Both the position numbers and the translations under genes were made by a program. The notes under the pieces are model-generated. The model saw only the letters and a program-made list of their open reading frames with translations, was not told where the DNA came from and made no database searches. Of a stretch of DNA of 64,000 nt, positions 10,089 to 21,000 are shown one piece after another (position 1 is the stretch's first letter; every line of letters begins with the position of its first letter). Source of the DNA: Azonexus hydrophilus DSM 23864 (GTDB lineage Bacteria; Pseudomonadota; Gammaproteobacteria; Burkholderiales; Rhodocyclaceae); contig NZ_AUCE01000013.1 in assembly GCF_000429605.1 (NCBI RefSeq), positions 62,001 to 126,000 of the forward strand. The letters are read 5' to 3'.

Positions 10089-10639
10089 GTTTCGATGCGC
10101 AGTCGCAATTCGATATTGTGGCCCGAGGCCTGCAGTTGTTGCGGCAGCGCATCGGGGTTGTCGTCGCCGTAGCGGTATTCGATCAGCCAGCCGTCCTCCT
10201 GCAGGCGCAGCGGCCGGCTGTGAGCGTCGCGTTCCAGCGTGCCGGCCGGTGCTGCCCGGCCGAGCAGCCAGGCCGGCAGGCGGCTGAGCGGCAGCGGCTG
10301 GCCGGTGGCCTCGGCGAGCAATTGATCGGGCTCTTCGGCCTGGTAAACCTTGCCGTCACCGGTGCGCAGCACGGCGCGGCCGGGCGCGGCGTCGATTTCG
10401 GCCAGGCCGATGCCCAGCGGATTGGCCAGCAGTACGCGGTCCATGCCGTTTTCGTGCGTCCAGTTCAGGCGGCCACCAGCGGATTCCTGGCGGCCGTCGG
10501 GCTGGGTGAGTTTCAAGGCGAAGCGCGCCTCGATGGCGAAATCCTGCAACGCATCGCGGGCCGGCAGCGGCTGGATGGGTGCCGGCGCGCAGCCGGCCAG
10601 CAAGGCAAGGCCGAGCAGGCCGGCGAACAGTCGCTTCAA
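10070..10639 (-). CDS. lolB: Outer membrane lipoprotein localization factor LolB
   Basis: 189 residues from a TTG start. A lipoprotein signal with lipobox LLAGC lies in the first 18 residues (KRLFAGLLGLALLAGCAP). LolB receives lipoproteins from LolA and inserts them in the outer membrane. The weak overall similarity is supported by size and by its place upstream of ispE. The TTG shares bases with the TGA stop of the TPR gene (TTGA), which fixes the start and suggests translational coupling. Confidence 0.85.
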   Translation of the reverse strand: MKRLFAGLLGLALLAGCAPAPIQPLPARDALQDFAIEARFALKLTQPDGRQESAGGRLNWTHENGMDRVLLANPLGIGLAEIDAAPGRAVLRTGDGKVYQAEEPDQLLAEATGQPLPLSRLPAWLLGRAAPAGTLERDAHSRPLRLQEDGWLIEYRYGDDNPDALPQQLQASGHNIELRLRIETWKTQP

Positions 10640-12300
10640 GGCAGAAATTTCTGGATGACGGCGTTCAGTGCGGCGTTGCCCGGATGCTGGCTGCGCGCGT
10701 CCTGCCAGACCTTGCGCGCTTCGTCGCGGCGGTCGAGTTGCCACAGGACTTCGCCGAGGTGGGCAGCGATTTCCGGGTCGGCCTTGAGCTGGTAGGCATT
10801 CTGCAGCGTGGTCAGTGCCTCGGCCAGCTTGCCTTGGCGATACTGCAGCCAGCCGACACTGTCCATGATGAAGGCGTCTTCCGGCGCCAGGGCGATGGCC
10901 TGGGTGAGCAGGACGGCAGCCTCGTCGAGGCGGATGTTGCGGTCGGCGTAGGAATAGCCGAGCGCATTGAGGGCGTGCGGATGCTCGGGGTGCAGCTTGA
11001 GCAGGTGGCGCAGGCGGGTTTCCATCGCGTCGTGGCGGCCCAGGCGTTCGGCGGTGAGCGCCGCGTCGTAGAGCAGTTCGGGGTCGTTGGGCGCGCCCAG
11101 CAGGGCCTTCTCGAGGGCGGCGTAGGCGCCGGCCTCGTCGCCGCTTTCGCGCAGTAACTGGGCTTCGGCCAGCGCCAGCTGGGTACGTTCGCCGGGGGTG
11201 GCGCCGCGTGTCTGGCGCAGCAGGGCGATCGCTTCGTCGCGCTTGCCCTGGCTGAGCAGGAGGATCGCCACCCGGCTGCGGGCAGCGATGTAACGCTCGC
11301 CGGCAGTGACCTGGCGGAAATGGCCGATGGCCTGATCCGGCTGGCCGGCTTCCTGGGCGATCTGGCCGAGCAGGTAGTGGATGCCGCTCTTGTCGGGATA
11401 GTCGGTTTCCAGCAGATGGGTCAGTTGTTGACGGCCACTGTCGCGGTCACCGGCCTGCAGCGCGAGGATGGCTGCCGGATAGAGGACCGAGGGTTCGTCC
11501 GGGTAATCCTTGAGCAGGCGCTGGTACTGCTGGCGGGCTTCGTCGAGGCGCTTCTCGGCAACCAGCATCTGGCCCAGCGCCAGGCGGGCGTCGCGGGCAT
11601 TGGGGTAGCGTTTGACGAAGCGCGCCAGGTCGTCGATGCCGGTGCTGGCGTTGCTGCGGCCGAGCAGCTTGGCATGGGCGATGGCGGCCGCTTCCCAGTC
11701 GGGGCGCAGGCGCAGCGCCTGTTCGGTTTCGGCCAGCGCCCGGGTGGTGTCATTGGCGGCCAGTGCCGCCTGGGCCAGCGCGAAATGCGCTTCCGGCAGC
11801 TCGCGGTAGCCGGCCAGCACGCTGTCGAGCAGGTCGAGCACGCCGGCCTTGTCGGTGATCCGGGCGAGCATGCGGTTCAGGTGCAGCAGGTTGTTCGCCA
11901 GGTTTTCCTTGTCGGCTTCGAGCAGATTGGCCAGGTGCGGGCGCAATTGATCGAGCTGGCGGGTCTGGATCAGCAGCGCGACCAGCGACTGGCGGGCCGT
12001 GCTCGATTCAGGTTCGACTTCGAGCCAGAGTCGGACCAGTTGCAGTGCCCGGACGTTGTCACCGGCGAAGCCGGCGATCTCGACGGCCCGGGACAGGACT
12101 TTCGGGTCGCGGGTGCGTTCGGCCAGGTCGGCCCAGGCCTGCACGCTGAGGTCGACGGCGCCTTCGCGCAAGGCCAGTTCGCCGAGCAGGACCTGGAATA
12201 CCGTGCGTCCGAGCAGGTCTTCTTCGGCGGATGGGGTGGCCGCCCAGGCCGGCAGGCCGAGGGCCAGGGTGAGGGCGACGACGAGTTGCTTCGGGGACAT
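10636..12300 (-). CDS. Exported tetratricopeptide-repeat protein
   Basis: 554 residues from the ATG at 12300. A signal peptide (about residues 1-21, ending PAWA-AT) is followed by a nearly continuous series of TPR helices to the C-terminus. Typical repeats include LGYSYADRNIRLDEAAVLL and LQYRQGKLAEALTTLQ. The partner is unknown; TPR proteins of this type next to lolB are common in Betaproteobacteria. The reading frame stays open beyond the start, antisense to mutM, but that extension is not coding. Its TGA overlaps the lolB TTG. Confidence 0.85.
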   Translation of the reverse strand: MSPKQLVVALTLALGLPAWAATPSAEEDLLGRTVFQVLLGELALREGAVDLSVQAWADLAERTRDPKVLSRAVEIAGFAGDNVRALQLVRLWLEVEPESSTARQSLVALLIQTRQLDQLRPHLANLLEADKENLANNLLHLNRMLARITDKAGVLDLLDSVLAGYRELPEAHFALAQAALAANDTTRALAETEQALRLRPDWEAAAIAHAKLLGRSNASTGIDDLARFVKRYPNARDARLALGQMLVAEKRLDEARQQYQRLLKDYPDEPSVLYPAAILALQAGDRDSGRQQLTHLLETDYPDKSGIHYLLGQIAQEAGQPDQAIGHFRQVTAGERYIAARSRVAILLLSQGKRDEAIALLRQTRGATPGERTQLALAEAQLLRESGDEAGAYAALEKALLGAPNDPELLYDAALTAERLGRHDAMETRLRHLLKLHPEHPHALNALGYSYADRNIRLDEAAVLLTQAIALAPEDAFIMDSVGWLQYRQGKLAEALTTLQNAYQLKADPEIAAHLGEVLWQLDRRDEARKVWQDARSQHPGNAALNAVIQKFLP

Positions 12301-12387
12301 GATGGCTTTCCGGATGGCGTGCGTGTTTGAACGCATAATAACGGACAAGTTTGCGATGTTATTTGGGAATGCGCGGAGGAACAAGCA

Positions 12388-13221
12388 ATGCCGGAATTGC
12401 CGGAGGTCGAGGTTTGCCGACTGGGGATCGCCCCGGAACTGATGGGGCAGCAGATTCGGGGTGTGGTCATCCGGGCACCGAAGCTGCGCCACGAGATTCC
12501 GCCCGGGCTGCGCGACTGGCTGCCGGGTTACCTGATCGTCGATGTCCGCCGGCGCGGCAAGTACCTGCTGATCGATTGCCGGCGTGAGGGGCTGTCGGGA
12601 ACGCTGATCATCCATCTCGGCATGTCGGGCAACCTGCGTTTCGTGCCGCCCGACCTGCCACCGGAAAAACACGACCATTTCGACCTGATGTTGCCGACGC
12701 AGATACTGCGCTTCGCCGATCCGCGCCGCTTCGGCGTCATCCTCTGGCAGCCCGGTCCGCCGGCCGCCGCCGCCGCGCATCCGCTGATCGCCGTGCTCGG
12801 TCTCGAACCGCTGGCCGACGATTTCACGGCCGACTGGCTGCACGCCGCGCTGTCGCGGCGCAATGCGCCGGTCAAGCCGGTGTTGATGGACGGGCATCTG
12901 GTGGTCGGCATCGGCAATATCTACGCGTCGGAAAGCCTCTTCCGTGCCGGTATTTCCCCTTTGCGGTCGGCCAGCCGGATCAGCCGTCTGCGCTGCGGCG
13001 TGCTGGTCGATGCCGTGCGCGCAACCCTGTCGGCGGCGATTGCTGCCGGTGGCAGCAGCATCCGCGATTACGTGCATAGCGACGGCGGTGCCGGCTGCTT
13101 CCAGATCCAGGCCGGCGTCTATGACCGCGCCGGGCAGCCCTGTCTTCGCTGCGGCGGCGTGGTCCGGCAGATCCGCCAGGCCGGGCGCAGCACCTATTAC
13201 TGTCCAGGCTGTCAGCATTGA
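12388..13221 (+). CDS. mutM: Formamidopyrimidine-DNA glycosylase
   Basis: 277 residues, bifunctional glycosylase/AP lyase that removes 8-oxoguanine and Fapy lesions. The N-terminal MPELPEVEVC supplies the catalytic Pro and Glu after Met removal, and RRGKYLLID contains the conserved Lys. The helix-two-turn-helix region and the C-terminal zinc finger (two CxxC pairs, CLRCGG and CPGCQH) are intact. A strong Shine-Dalgarno (GGAGGAA) lies 8 bases upstream. It is divergent from the TPR gene. Confidence 0.96.
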   Translation: MPELPEVEVCRLGIAPELMGQQIRGVVIRAPKLRHEIPPGLRDWLPGYLIVDVRRRGKYLLIDCRREGLSGTLIIHLGMSGNLRFVPPDLPPEKHDHFDLMLPTQILRFADPRRFGVILWQPGPPAAAAAHPLIAVLGLEPLADDFTADWLHAALSRRNAPVKPVLMDGHLVVGIGNIYASESLFRAGISPLRSASRISRLRCGVLVDAVRATLSAAIAAGGSSIRDYVHSDGGAGCFQIQAGVYDRAGQPCLRCGGVVRQIRQAGRSTYYCPGCQH

Positions 13222-13286
13222 AAGCCGGCGGCAAGCCGCTGAATTTATGCTAAATTGAAGTTCGGTTCTTCGCTGGGGTCGTTGCC

Positions 13287-15236
13287 ATGTCGCTTGCCAA
13301 TCAATTTGCCGCTTACACCGCGTGGCGTACGCTGCTGTCCAACGATATTGCCGAATTCCAGCGCTGGCTGGGCGACAACGAGTTGTCCGACGGCCAGATC
13401 GACCTGCGGCTCGCGCAATTGCAGGAGCGCCTGCGCGAAGACCGGCTGAATGTCGCCTTCGTCGCCGAGTTCTCGCGCGGCAAGTCGGAACTGATCAACG
13501 CCATCTTCTTTGCCGACTACGGCGACCGCATGCTGCCCTCGTCGGCCGGCCGCACGACCATGTGTCCGACCGAGTTGCTGTTCGATGGCAACAAGCTGCC
13601 GGGCGTCGAATTGCTGCCGATCCAGACCCGCGCCTCGAATTCTGGTGTCAGCGAATACAAGCGTTTCCCCGAGGAATGGACCACGCTGCCGCTCGACGTC
13701 GATTCGCCGGAAAGCCTGCAGGAAGCCTTGCGCCACGTCAGCGAAACCACCCGGGTGACGCCCGAGGAAGCCGGTCGGTTGGGTTTTGAGGTGGGTAGCG
13801 GCGAGGTCGACCTGTACCGCGTCGGTGACGACGGTCTGGTCGAAGTGCCGCGCTGGCGCCATGCACTGATCAATTTCCCGCATCCGCTGCTCAAGCAGGG
13901 GCTGGTCATCCTCGACACGCCGGGGCTGAACGCCATCGGTGCCGAACCGGAACTGACCCTGTCCCAGTTACCGAACGCCCATGCCGTGCTGTTCATCCTG
14001 GCCGCCGATACCGGTGTCACCCAGTCCGACCTGAACATCTGGAAGGAACACATCTGCACCGGCGGTTCGACCCGGCGCGGGCGCATGGTCGTACTCAACA
14101 AGATCGACGGCCAGTGGGACGAACTGAAGACCGAAGCGGAAATCGAAGCCGAGATTGCGCGCCAGGTGGATAGCTGTGCCTCCATCCTCGATCTGCCGAC
14201 CTCGCAGGTGTTCCCGGTTTCCGCCCAGAAGGGGCTGGTGGCCAAGATCAACGACGATGCCGACTTGCTGGCGCGCAGCCGCCTGCCGGCGCTCGAAGCT
14301 GCGCTGTCCGGCGAATTGATTCCGGCCAAGCGCGAGATCGTCTGCGAAAGTACCGAAAGCGAATTCGGCGACGTTGTCCGGCGCGTGCGCGCCCTGCTCG
14401 ATTCCCGGCTCGACGGTCTGCGCGAGCAACTGGGCGAATTGACCGAATTGCGTGGCAAGAATCGCGGCGTCGTCGAATACATGATGGGCAAGGTCCGCGC
14501 CGAGAAGGAAGAATTCGAGGAAGGCCTGCAGCGTTACTACGCCGTGCGCAGCGTGTTTTCGACGCTGACCAACAACCTGTTCGCCCATCTCGGCATGGAT
14601 CGCCTGCGCCAGCTGACTGGCGAAACGCGCGCCACCATGCTCGAAGCCACCTTCTCGCGCAGCTTGTCAGCGGCAATGCAGTCGTTCTTCGTTCAGTCGC
14701 GCAAGGCCTTGAGCGATTCCGGCAACGAGGTCCGCGAAATCCTGGCGATGATGGACGCGGTCTATCGCAAGTTCTCCGTCGAACACGGGCTCAAGCTCGG
14801 CTCGCCGGCCAGTTTCTCGCTGCTGCGTTACGAAAAGGAAATCGACCGTCTGGAAGCCTGGTGCGACAGCCACCTGAACACCATGGTCTCGCTGTTGACG
14901 CACGACAAGAAGAACATCACGCAAAAGTTCTTCGAAGAAGTCGCCATCCAGGTCCGCCGTGCCTTCGAACGTGCCAACCGCGATGCCGAGGCCTGGTTGC
15001 GGGCGATCATGGCGCCGATGGAAACCCAGGTGCGCGAGCACCAGATCCAGTTGAAGCGCCGCCTGGAAAGCATCAAGCGCATCCATCAGGCGACCGATAC
15101 GCTGGAAGACCGGATCAGCGAACTCGAAAGCGTCGGTCAGGTGCTCGAACGGCAACTGGCCATGCTCGACGACATCGACTTCCGCGTCCGCGACCTGATG
15201 TCGCCGGAACAGATGGAAGAACTTCGCGCCGCCTGA
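13287..15236 (+). CDS. Bacterial dynamin-like GTPase
   Basis: 649 residues. The N-terminal GTPase domain (about 50-330) has G1 AEFSRGKSELINAI at 60-73, a G2-like RTTMCPTEL near 89, G3 DTPGLNAIG and G4 LNKIDGQWDE. The rest is mainly helical with coiled-coil character (for example MAPMETQVREHQIQLKRR) and ends near an EQMEELRAA tail. This layout fits bacterial dynamin-like proteins. The first P-loop residue, normally Gly, is Ala here. The membrane-remodelling role is known for only a few relatives and is an inference. It appears monocistronic and ends at a strong terminator. Confidence 0.85.
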   Translation: MSLANQFAAYTAWRTLLSNDIAEFQRWLGDNELSDGQIDLRLAQLQERLREDRLNVAFVAEFSRGKSELINAIFFADYGDRMLPSSAGRTTMCPTELLFDGNKLPGVELLPIQTRASNSGVSEYKRFPEEWTTLPLDVDSPESLQEALRHVSETTRVTPEEAGRLGFEVGSGEVDLYRVGDDGLVEVPRWRHALINFPHPLLKQGLVILDTPGLNAIGAEPELTLSQLPNAHAVLFILAADTGVTQSDLNIWKEHICTGGSTRRGRMVVLNKIDGQWDELKTEAEIEAEIARQVDSCASILDLPTSQVFPVSAQKGLVAKINDDADLLARSRLPALEAALSGELIPAKREIVCESTESEFGDVVRRVRALLDSRLDGLREQLGELTELRGKNRGVVEYMMGKVRAEKEEFEEGLQRYYAVRSVFSTLTNNLFAHLGMDRLRQLTGETRATMLEATFSRSLSAAMQSFFVQSRKALSDSGNEVREILAMMDAVYRKFSVEHGLKLGSPASFSLLRYEKEIDRLEAWCDSHLNTMVSLLTHDKKNITQKFFEEVAIQVRRAFERANRDAEAWLRAIMAPMETQVREHQIQLKRRLESIKRIHQATDTLEDRISELESVGQVLERQLAMLDDIDFRVRDLMSPEQMEELRAA

Positions 15237-15252
15237 ACCCGGCGGTTAACGC

Positions 15253-15286
15253 AAAAAAGCCCACGACGCGAATCGTGGGCTTTTTT
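15253..15286. terminator. Bidirectional intrinsic terminator
   Basis: A perfect hairpin AGCCCACGA - loop - TCGTGGGCT is flanked by six A on the left and six T on the right. It separates the rightward GTPase gene from the leftward ferredoxin gene and can act on both strands. Confidence 0.92.
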
Positions 15287-15298
15287 ACGTGATGCTGC

Positions 15299-16606
<1,308 letters not shown>

Positions 16607-16610
<4 letters not shown>

Positions 16611-17896
16611 TCTGCCGCCACCGTGACCGTGACCATATTGCCGAGGCGGACATGGCGGGCGAAAGCCGCCCGTACCTCGTCGGCGGTGACCGCCTCGACG
16701 CGTGCCCGGTAATGATCGAGATAATCGAGCGGCAGGCCGTAGAAGCCGATCACGGCGATGTTGCCGAGCAATTTGGCATTGCTGTCCAGGCGCAGCGGGA
16801 AGCCGCCGGAGAGATTGGCCTTGGCCGCGACCAGTTCTTCCTCGGTCGGTCCCTTGGCGACGAAATCGCCGACCACCTGGCGGACCACCTTGATCGCTTC
16901 CCTGGCCTGCTTGCGCTGGGTCTGCAGGCCGATCTGGAAGGGGCCGGTCTGGCGCATCGGGGCAAAGTAGCTGTAGATGCTGTAGACGAAACCGCGCTTG
17001 TCGCGGACTTCCTGGACCAGGTGCGAGACGAAGCCGCCACCGCCGAGGGTGTAGTTGCCGACCAGCAGCGGGAAGAAATCGGGATGCCCGCGCTCGATGG
17101 CCGGCAGGCCGAGATAGATGTGGGCCTGGCTGGCCGGGTGCGCCAGCGCCACCGTGCGGGCGCGGGCGGTGCCCGGCGGCTTCGGCAGGTCCGGCGGGGT
17201 GCCGGCCGGCAGGGCCAGGCTCAATTGCTCGGCAATGGTTTCGGCTTCGGCCCGCGTCAGCTGGCCGACCATGGCGATGCTGGCGTTGCCGGCGGTGTAC
17301 AGACGCCGGTGGAAATCGACCAGATCGTCGCGGGTCAGCGTTGCCACGCTGTCCGGCGTCGCCTGGCGACCGTAGGGGTGATCCGGGTACAGCGCTTCCC
17401 AGAAGGCCTTGCCGGCGATGCTGTCGGGGCGGGTCATCGCATCCTTGAGGCTGGCGATGGTGCGGGCCTTTTCTCGCTCCAGGATGGCGGCGTCGAAATG
17501 CGGCTGGCGCAGCACGTCGGTGAGCACGGCAAGCGCCGCTGGCAGCTTGTCGGCGGCGGTCAGGGTGCGCAGCGAGAGGCTGGCGCGGTCGGTGTCGGCG
17601 CCGCCGCCGAGGCGGGCGCCGAGGTCGGCCAGCTGCTCGGCGATTGCCGTTTCGTCGCGCTCGCCGGCACCGAGGTCGAGGATGCCTCGGGTCAGTGCGG
17701 CCAGCCCGGCCTTGTCGGCCGGATCGAACATCGAGCCGGCGGCGAAGTCGATCTGCACGTCGAGCATGGGCAGCGCCGGTGCGGCCGAGAAGTAGACGCG
17801 GGTGCCGTTGGTTGTCGTCCAGTGTTCAATGGCAACGCCGGCCAGCGCCGTCTGGGCGGCAAGGAAGGTGATGGCTGCGGTGAGCAGTCGTTTCAT
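16607..17896 (-). CDS. Exported M16-family peptidase-like protein, zinc site missing
   Basis: 429 residues from the ATG at 17896, with a signal peptide (about 1-19, TALAG). It has the two M16 half-domains and the C-terminal R/Y region (VQEVRDKRGFVYSIYSYF). The HxxEH zinc motif expected after GLAALTRGILDLG is absent, so it is probably the non-catalytic partner of the adjacent active M16 protease, as in the mitochondrial processing peptidase. It starts 12 bases after the stop of that gene, and its own stop overlaps rsmD. Confidence 0.9.
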
Positions 17897-17907
17897 GGCG
17901 GATTCCC

Positions 17908-19266
17908 TCAGTGACGGGTGGGGACGCGCTGGCGGCGCGGCAGGCCGTCCAGCGGTTGCGGGTCGAGGATGCCGATGGTCAGCGCGTCGTCGTCGAAATA
18001 TTTTTTCGCAGCCGCCTGCACATCGGCGGCGGTGACCTGCTGCAGGCGGTCGATCATGATGTCCACGTCCTTCCACGACAGGCCGATGGCTTCCATCTGG
18101 CCGATTTCCATGGCCTGGCCGAACACCGAATCGAGCTTGTACACCTGGCTGGCGACGAGTTGCGCCTTGGTCCGCTTCAATTCCGCCTCGCTGACGCCTT
18201 CCTGCTGGATGCGGGCGATCTCGGCGCGCAGCGCGGCTTCCAGTTCGGCGACCGTGCGCCCTTCCGACGGGCTGCCGTAGAGGTAGATCATGCCCGGGCC
18301 GCGCGCCGTGCTGTCGTAGCTGACGCCGGCCGAAATGGCCAGCTTGTCCTCGCGTACCAGTTTGCGGTTGAAGCGGGCGGCGTCGTGGCCGTCGAGGATG
18401 CCGCCGAGGATTTCCAGCGCGTAGGGATCGCGGTCGGTCGTCGGGTTGCGCAGGATCGGCGCCTTGTAGCCCATGATCAGCACCGGCAGTTCGGCTGGTC
18501 CCTTGGTCGTCAGCTGGCGCGTGCCTTCCTGGCGCGGCTCGACCTGCGCCTTGCGTGCCGGCAACGGGCGGGCCGCCAGGGCGCCGTAATGCTCGCGGGC
18601 CAGGGCGAAGACTTCCTGATGGTCGACGTCGCCGGAGACGACGACATACGCGTTGTTGGGCACGTACCAGGTGTCGTACCAGGCGCGGGCGTCTTCGGCG
18701 GTCATGTTCTCCAGGTCGTTCATCCAGCCGATGATCGGCCGGCGATACGGGTGGGCCTGATAGGCGACCGCGTTCATCTGCTCGAACAGCTTGGCCTGCG
18801 GGTCGTCGTCGGTGCGCATGCGGCGCTCTTCCATGACCACCTTGATCTCCTGGGCGAATTCCTTGGGATCGACAGTCAGGTGACGCATGCGGTCGGCCTC
18901 CAGGGCCATCATCTCGGCCAGCCTTTCGCGCGGAATCTGCTGGAAATAGGCCGTGTAGTCGCGGCTGGTAAAGGCGTTGTCGCGTCCGCCGGCGGCGGCC
19001 ACGCGCTTGTTGAACTCGCCCGGGCCGACCGTCGGCGTGCCCTTGAACATCATGTGTTCGAGCACATGGGCGACGCCGGAGGTGCCATCGACCTCGTCCA
19101 TGCTGCCGACCCGGTACCAGACCATGTGCACCGCCGTCGGTGCACGCCGGTCTTCCTTGACGATGACCTTGAGGCCGTTGTCGAGCGTGGTTTCGTAGGG
19201 GTTGGCGAGGGCTGCGGAGAACAGCCACGGGGCCAGCAAAACGGGAAGCAGGTGTCGCATGATCAT
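17908..19266 (-). CDS. Exported zinc-dependent M16 peptidase
   Basis: 452 residues. The start is taken at the ATG at 19266; a second ATG 6 bases on is equally possible. A signal peptide (MRHLLPVLLAPWLFSAALA) is followed by the inverted zinc motif HVLEHMMFKGT and the downstream conserved Glu region. It should act as a periplasmic endopeptidase together with the zinc-less paralogue encoded next. Divergent from ftsY. Confidence 0.93.
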   Translation of the reverse strand: MIMRHLLPVLLAPWLFSAALANPYETTLDNGLKVIVKEDRRAPTAVHMVWYRVGSMDEVDGTSGVAHVLEHMMFKGTPTVGPGEFNKRVAAAGGRDNAFTSRDYTAYFQQIPRERLAEMMALEADRMRHLTVDPKEFAQEIKVVMEERRMRTDDDPQAKLFEQMNAVAYQAHPYRRPIIGWMNDLENMTAEDARAWYDTWYVPNNAYVVVSGDVDHQEVFALAREHYGALAARPLPARKAQVEPRQEGTRQLTTKGPAELPVLIMGYKAPILRNPTTDRDPYALEILGGILDGHDAARFNRKLVREDKLAISAGVSYDSTARGPGMIYLYGSPSEGRTVAELEAALRAEIARIQQEGVSEAELKRTKAQLVASQVYKLDSVFGQAMEIGQMEAIGLSWKDVDIMIDRLQQVTAADVQAAAKKYFDDDALTIGILDPQPLDGLPRRQRVPTRH

Positions 19267-19286
19267 GGGAAGTGGGGGCTTTCTGC

Positions 19287-19292
19287 TAGAAT
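19287..19292 (+). promoter_or_regulatory. Putative extended -10 element of ftsY
   Basis: TGCTAGAAT in the divergent spacer between the M16 gene and ftsY gives an extended -10 (TGN-TAGAAT). No convincing -35 is seen. The site lies about 85 bp upstream of ftsY. Confidence 0.35.
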
Positions 19293-19375
19293 CCAAGGCT
19301 GTTTCTGCATCGATCCGGACGGCATCTTAACGACTGAGCGTCCGCCTGTCAGCAAGGCCTGAGACCTTAACATTC

Positions 19376-20353
19376 ATGTTCAGTTTCCTGAAGAAATCCA
19401 CGTCGGCCGCCCAGCCCGACGCCACGCCCGAAACCCCGGCCCCGGCTTCCTGGCGTGAACGCCTGTTCAAGGGCCTGGCCCGGACCCGCGCCCAGTGGGG
19501 CGGCAAGCTCAAGTCCATCTTCTCGCGCGGCAAGGTCGACGACGAACTGCTCGAAGAGCTGGAAACCCTGCTGTTGACCTCCGACGTCGGCATCGAGGCG
19601 ACCACCCACCTGCTCGACGAACTCAAGAAGGCGGCCAAGCGCGACAAGCTGGAAACCCCGGAGGCCATCCAGCAGGCCCTGTCGGATGCGCTCTACGCGA
19701 TTCTCGCGCCGCTCGAACAGGCGCTCGATGTGAGTACCCACAAACCCTACGTGATCATGATCGCCGGGGTGAACGGCGCCGGCAAGACGACCTCGATCGG
19801 CAAGCTGGCCAAGTATTTCCAGAGCCAGGGCAAGAGCGTGCTGCTGGCCGCCGGCGACACCTTCCGCGCCGCCGCTCGCGAGCAGTTGCAGACCTGGGGC
19901 GAACGCAACAACGTCACCGTCATCGCCCAGGAATCGGGCGATCCGGCGGCCGTCATCTTCGACGCCATTTCCGCCGCCAAGGCCCGCGGCATCGATGTCG
20001 TGCTGGCCGACACGGCCGGTCGCCTGCCGACGCAACTGCACCTGATGGACGAAATCGCCAAGGTTCGCCGCGTCATCCAGAAGGTCGAGCCGGAAGGCCC
20101 GCACGAAACCCTGTTGGTGCTCGACGCCAACATCGGCCAGAACGCGCTGCAGCAGGTCAAGGCCTTCGATAAGGCGATCAACGTCACCGGCCTGGTCCTG
20201 ACCAAGCTCGACGGCACCGCCAAGGGTGGCGTCGTTGCGGCGATTGCCCGCCAGTGCCCGAAGCCGATCCGCTTCATCGGTGTCGGCGAGCAGATCGACG
20301 ACCTGCGTCCGTTCTCGGCGCGCGATTTCGTGGATGCCCTGTTCGACCAATGA
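19376..20353 (+). CDS. ftsY: Signal recognition particle receptor FtsY
   Basis: 325 residues, SRP GTPase that docks ribosome-nascent chain complexes at the membrane. The NG domain is complete: G1 GVNGAGKTTSIGKLAKYF, DTFRAAAREQL, DTAGRLPTQ, TKLDGTAKGG and GVGEQIDDLRPF. The N-terminal acidic A region of enterobacterial FtsY is reduced to a short Ala/Pro-rich stretch of roughly 25 residues. It leads the ftsY-ftsE-ftsX operon. Confidence 0.97.
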   Translation: MFSFLKKSTSAAQPDATPETPAPASWRERLFKGLARTRAQWGGKLKSIFSRGKVDDELLEELETLLLTSDVGIEATTHLLDELKKAAKRDKLETPEAIQQALSDALYAILAPLEQALDVSTHKPYVIMIAGVNGAGKTTSIGKLAKYFQSQGKSVLLAAGDTFRAAAREQLQTWGERNNVTVIAQESGDPAAVIFDAISAAKARGIDVVLADTAGRLPTQLHLMDEIAKVRRVIQKVEPEGPHETLLVLDANIGQNALQQVKAFDKAINVTGLVLTKLDGTAKGGVVAAIARQCPKPIRFIGVGEQIDDLRPFSARDFVDALFDQ

Positions 20354-21000
20354 TCGTTGCCAACAGCCTGACCAAACGCTATCCCGGCGGCTTCGAAGCC
20401 CTGTCCGGGGTCAGTTTCCGGATCGGTGCCGGCGAAATGGTGCTGATCACCGGCCATTCCGGCGCCGGCAAGACCACGCTGGTCAAGCTGATCGCCTCGA
20501 TCGAGCGGCCGACTTCCGGCAGCCTGGTGGTCAACGGGCAGAATCTCTCGGCCTTGCGCCGTAGCGCCATTCCTTACGTGCGCCGCCATTTCGGCATGAT
20601 CTTCCAGGACCAGAAACTGCTGTTCGACCGCAGCGCTCTCGACAACGTGATGCTGCCGCTGCAGATCGTCGGCCTGCCGCACCGCGAGGCCGTGCGCCGG
20701 GCGCAGGCGGCGCTCGACAAGGTCGGCCTGCTGGCGCGCGAAAAAGCCAACCCGATTGCCCTCTCCGGCGGTGAGCAACAACGTCTGGCCATCGCCCGCG
20801 CCGTGGTCAACCGGCCGACCGTGCTGCTCGCCGACGAGCCCACGGCCAATCTCGACAGCGCCTCGGCGCAGGACATCCGCACGCTGTTCGCCGATTTCCA
20901 CCGGGTCGGCGTGACCATCGTCGTCGCCACCCACGACCAGTCGTGGATCGAGCATTGCCAGGGCAACGCGCTGCGCCTCGATCACGGGAGGGTGGTATGA
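20350..21000 (+). CDS. ftsE: Cell division ATP-binding protein FtsE
   Basis: 216 residues, ABC ATPase that with FtsX activates septal peptidoglycan hydrolases. Walker A GHSGAGKTTLVKLI, the Q-loop IFQDQKLL, signature LSGGEQQRLAIARA and Walker B VLLADEPTANLD are intact. The ATG overlaps the ftsY TGA (ATGA), and its stop overlaps ftsX in the same way. Confidence 0.96.
   Translation: MIVANSLTKRYPGGFEALSGVSFRIGAGEMVLITGHSGAGKTTLVKLIASIERPTSGSLVVNGQNLSALRRSAIPYVRRHFGMIFQDQKLLFDRSALDNVMLPLQIVGLPHREAVRRAQAALDKVGLLAREKANPIALSGGEQQRLAIARAVVNRPTVLLADEPTANLDSASAQDIRTLFADFHRVGVTIVVATHDQSWIEHCQGNALRLDHGRVV

Noticed and set aside
12301..13218. Extension of the TPR protein frame by about 300 codons antisense to mutM
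   Set aside because: The mutM protein is complete with all catalytic residues on the other strand; the extension has no domain, and the TPR signal peptide starts at 12300.
17897..19228. Long leftward open frame continuing the zinc-less M16 gene through the active M16 gene
   Set aside because: The real protein there is in another frame with HxxEH and a signal peptide; the extension is Arg-rich nonsense typical of high-GC shadow frames.
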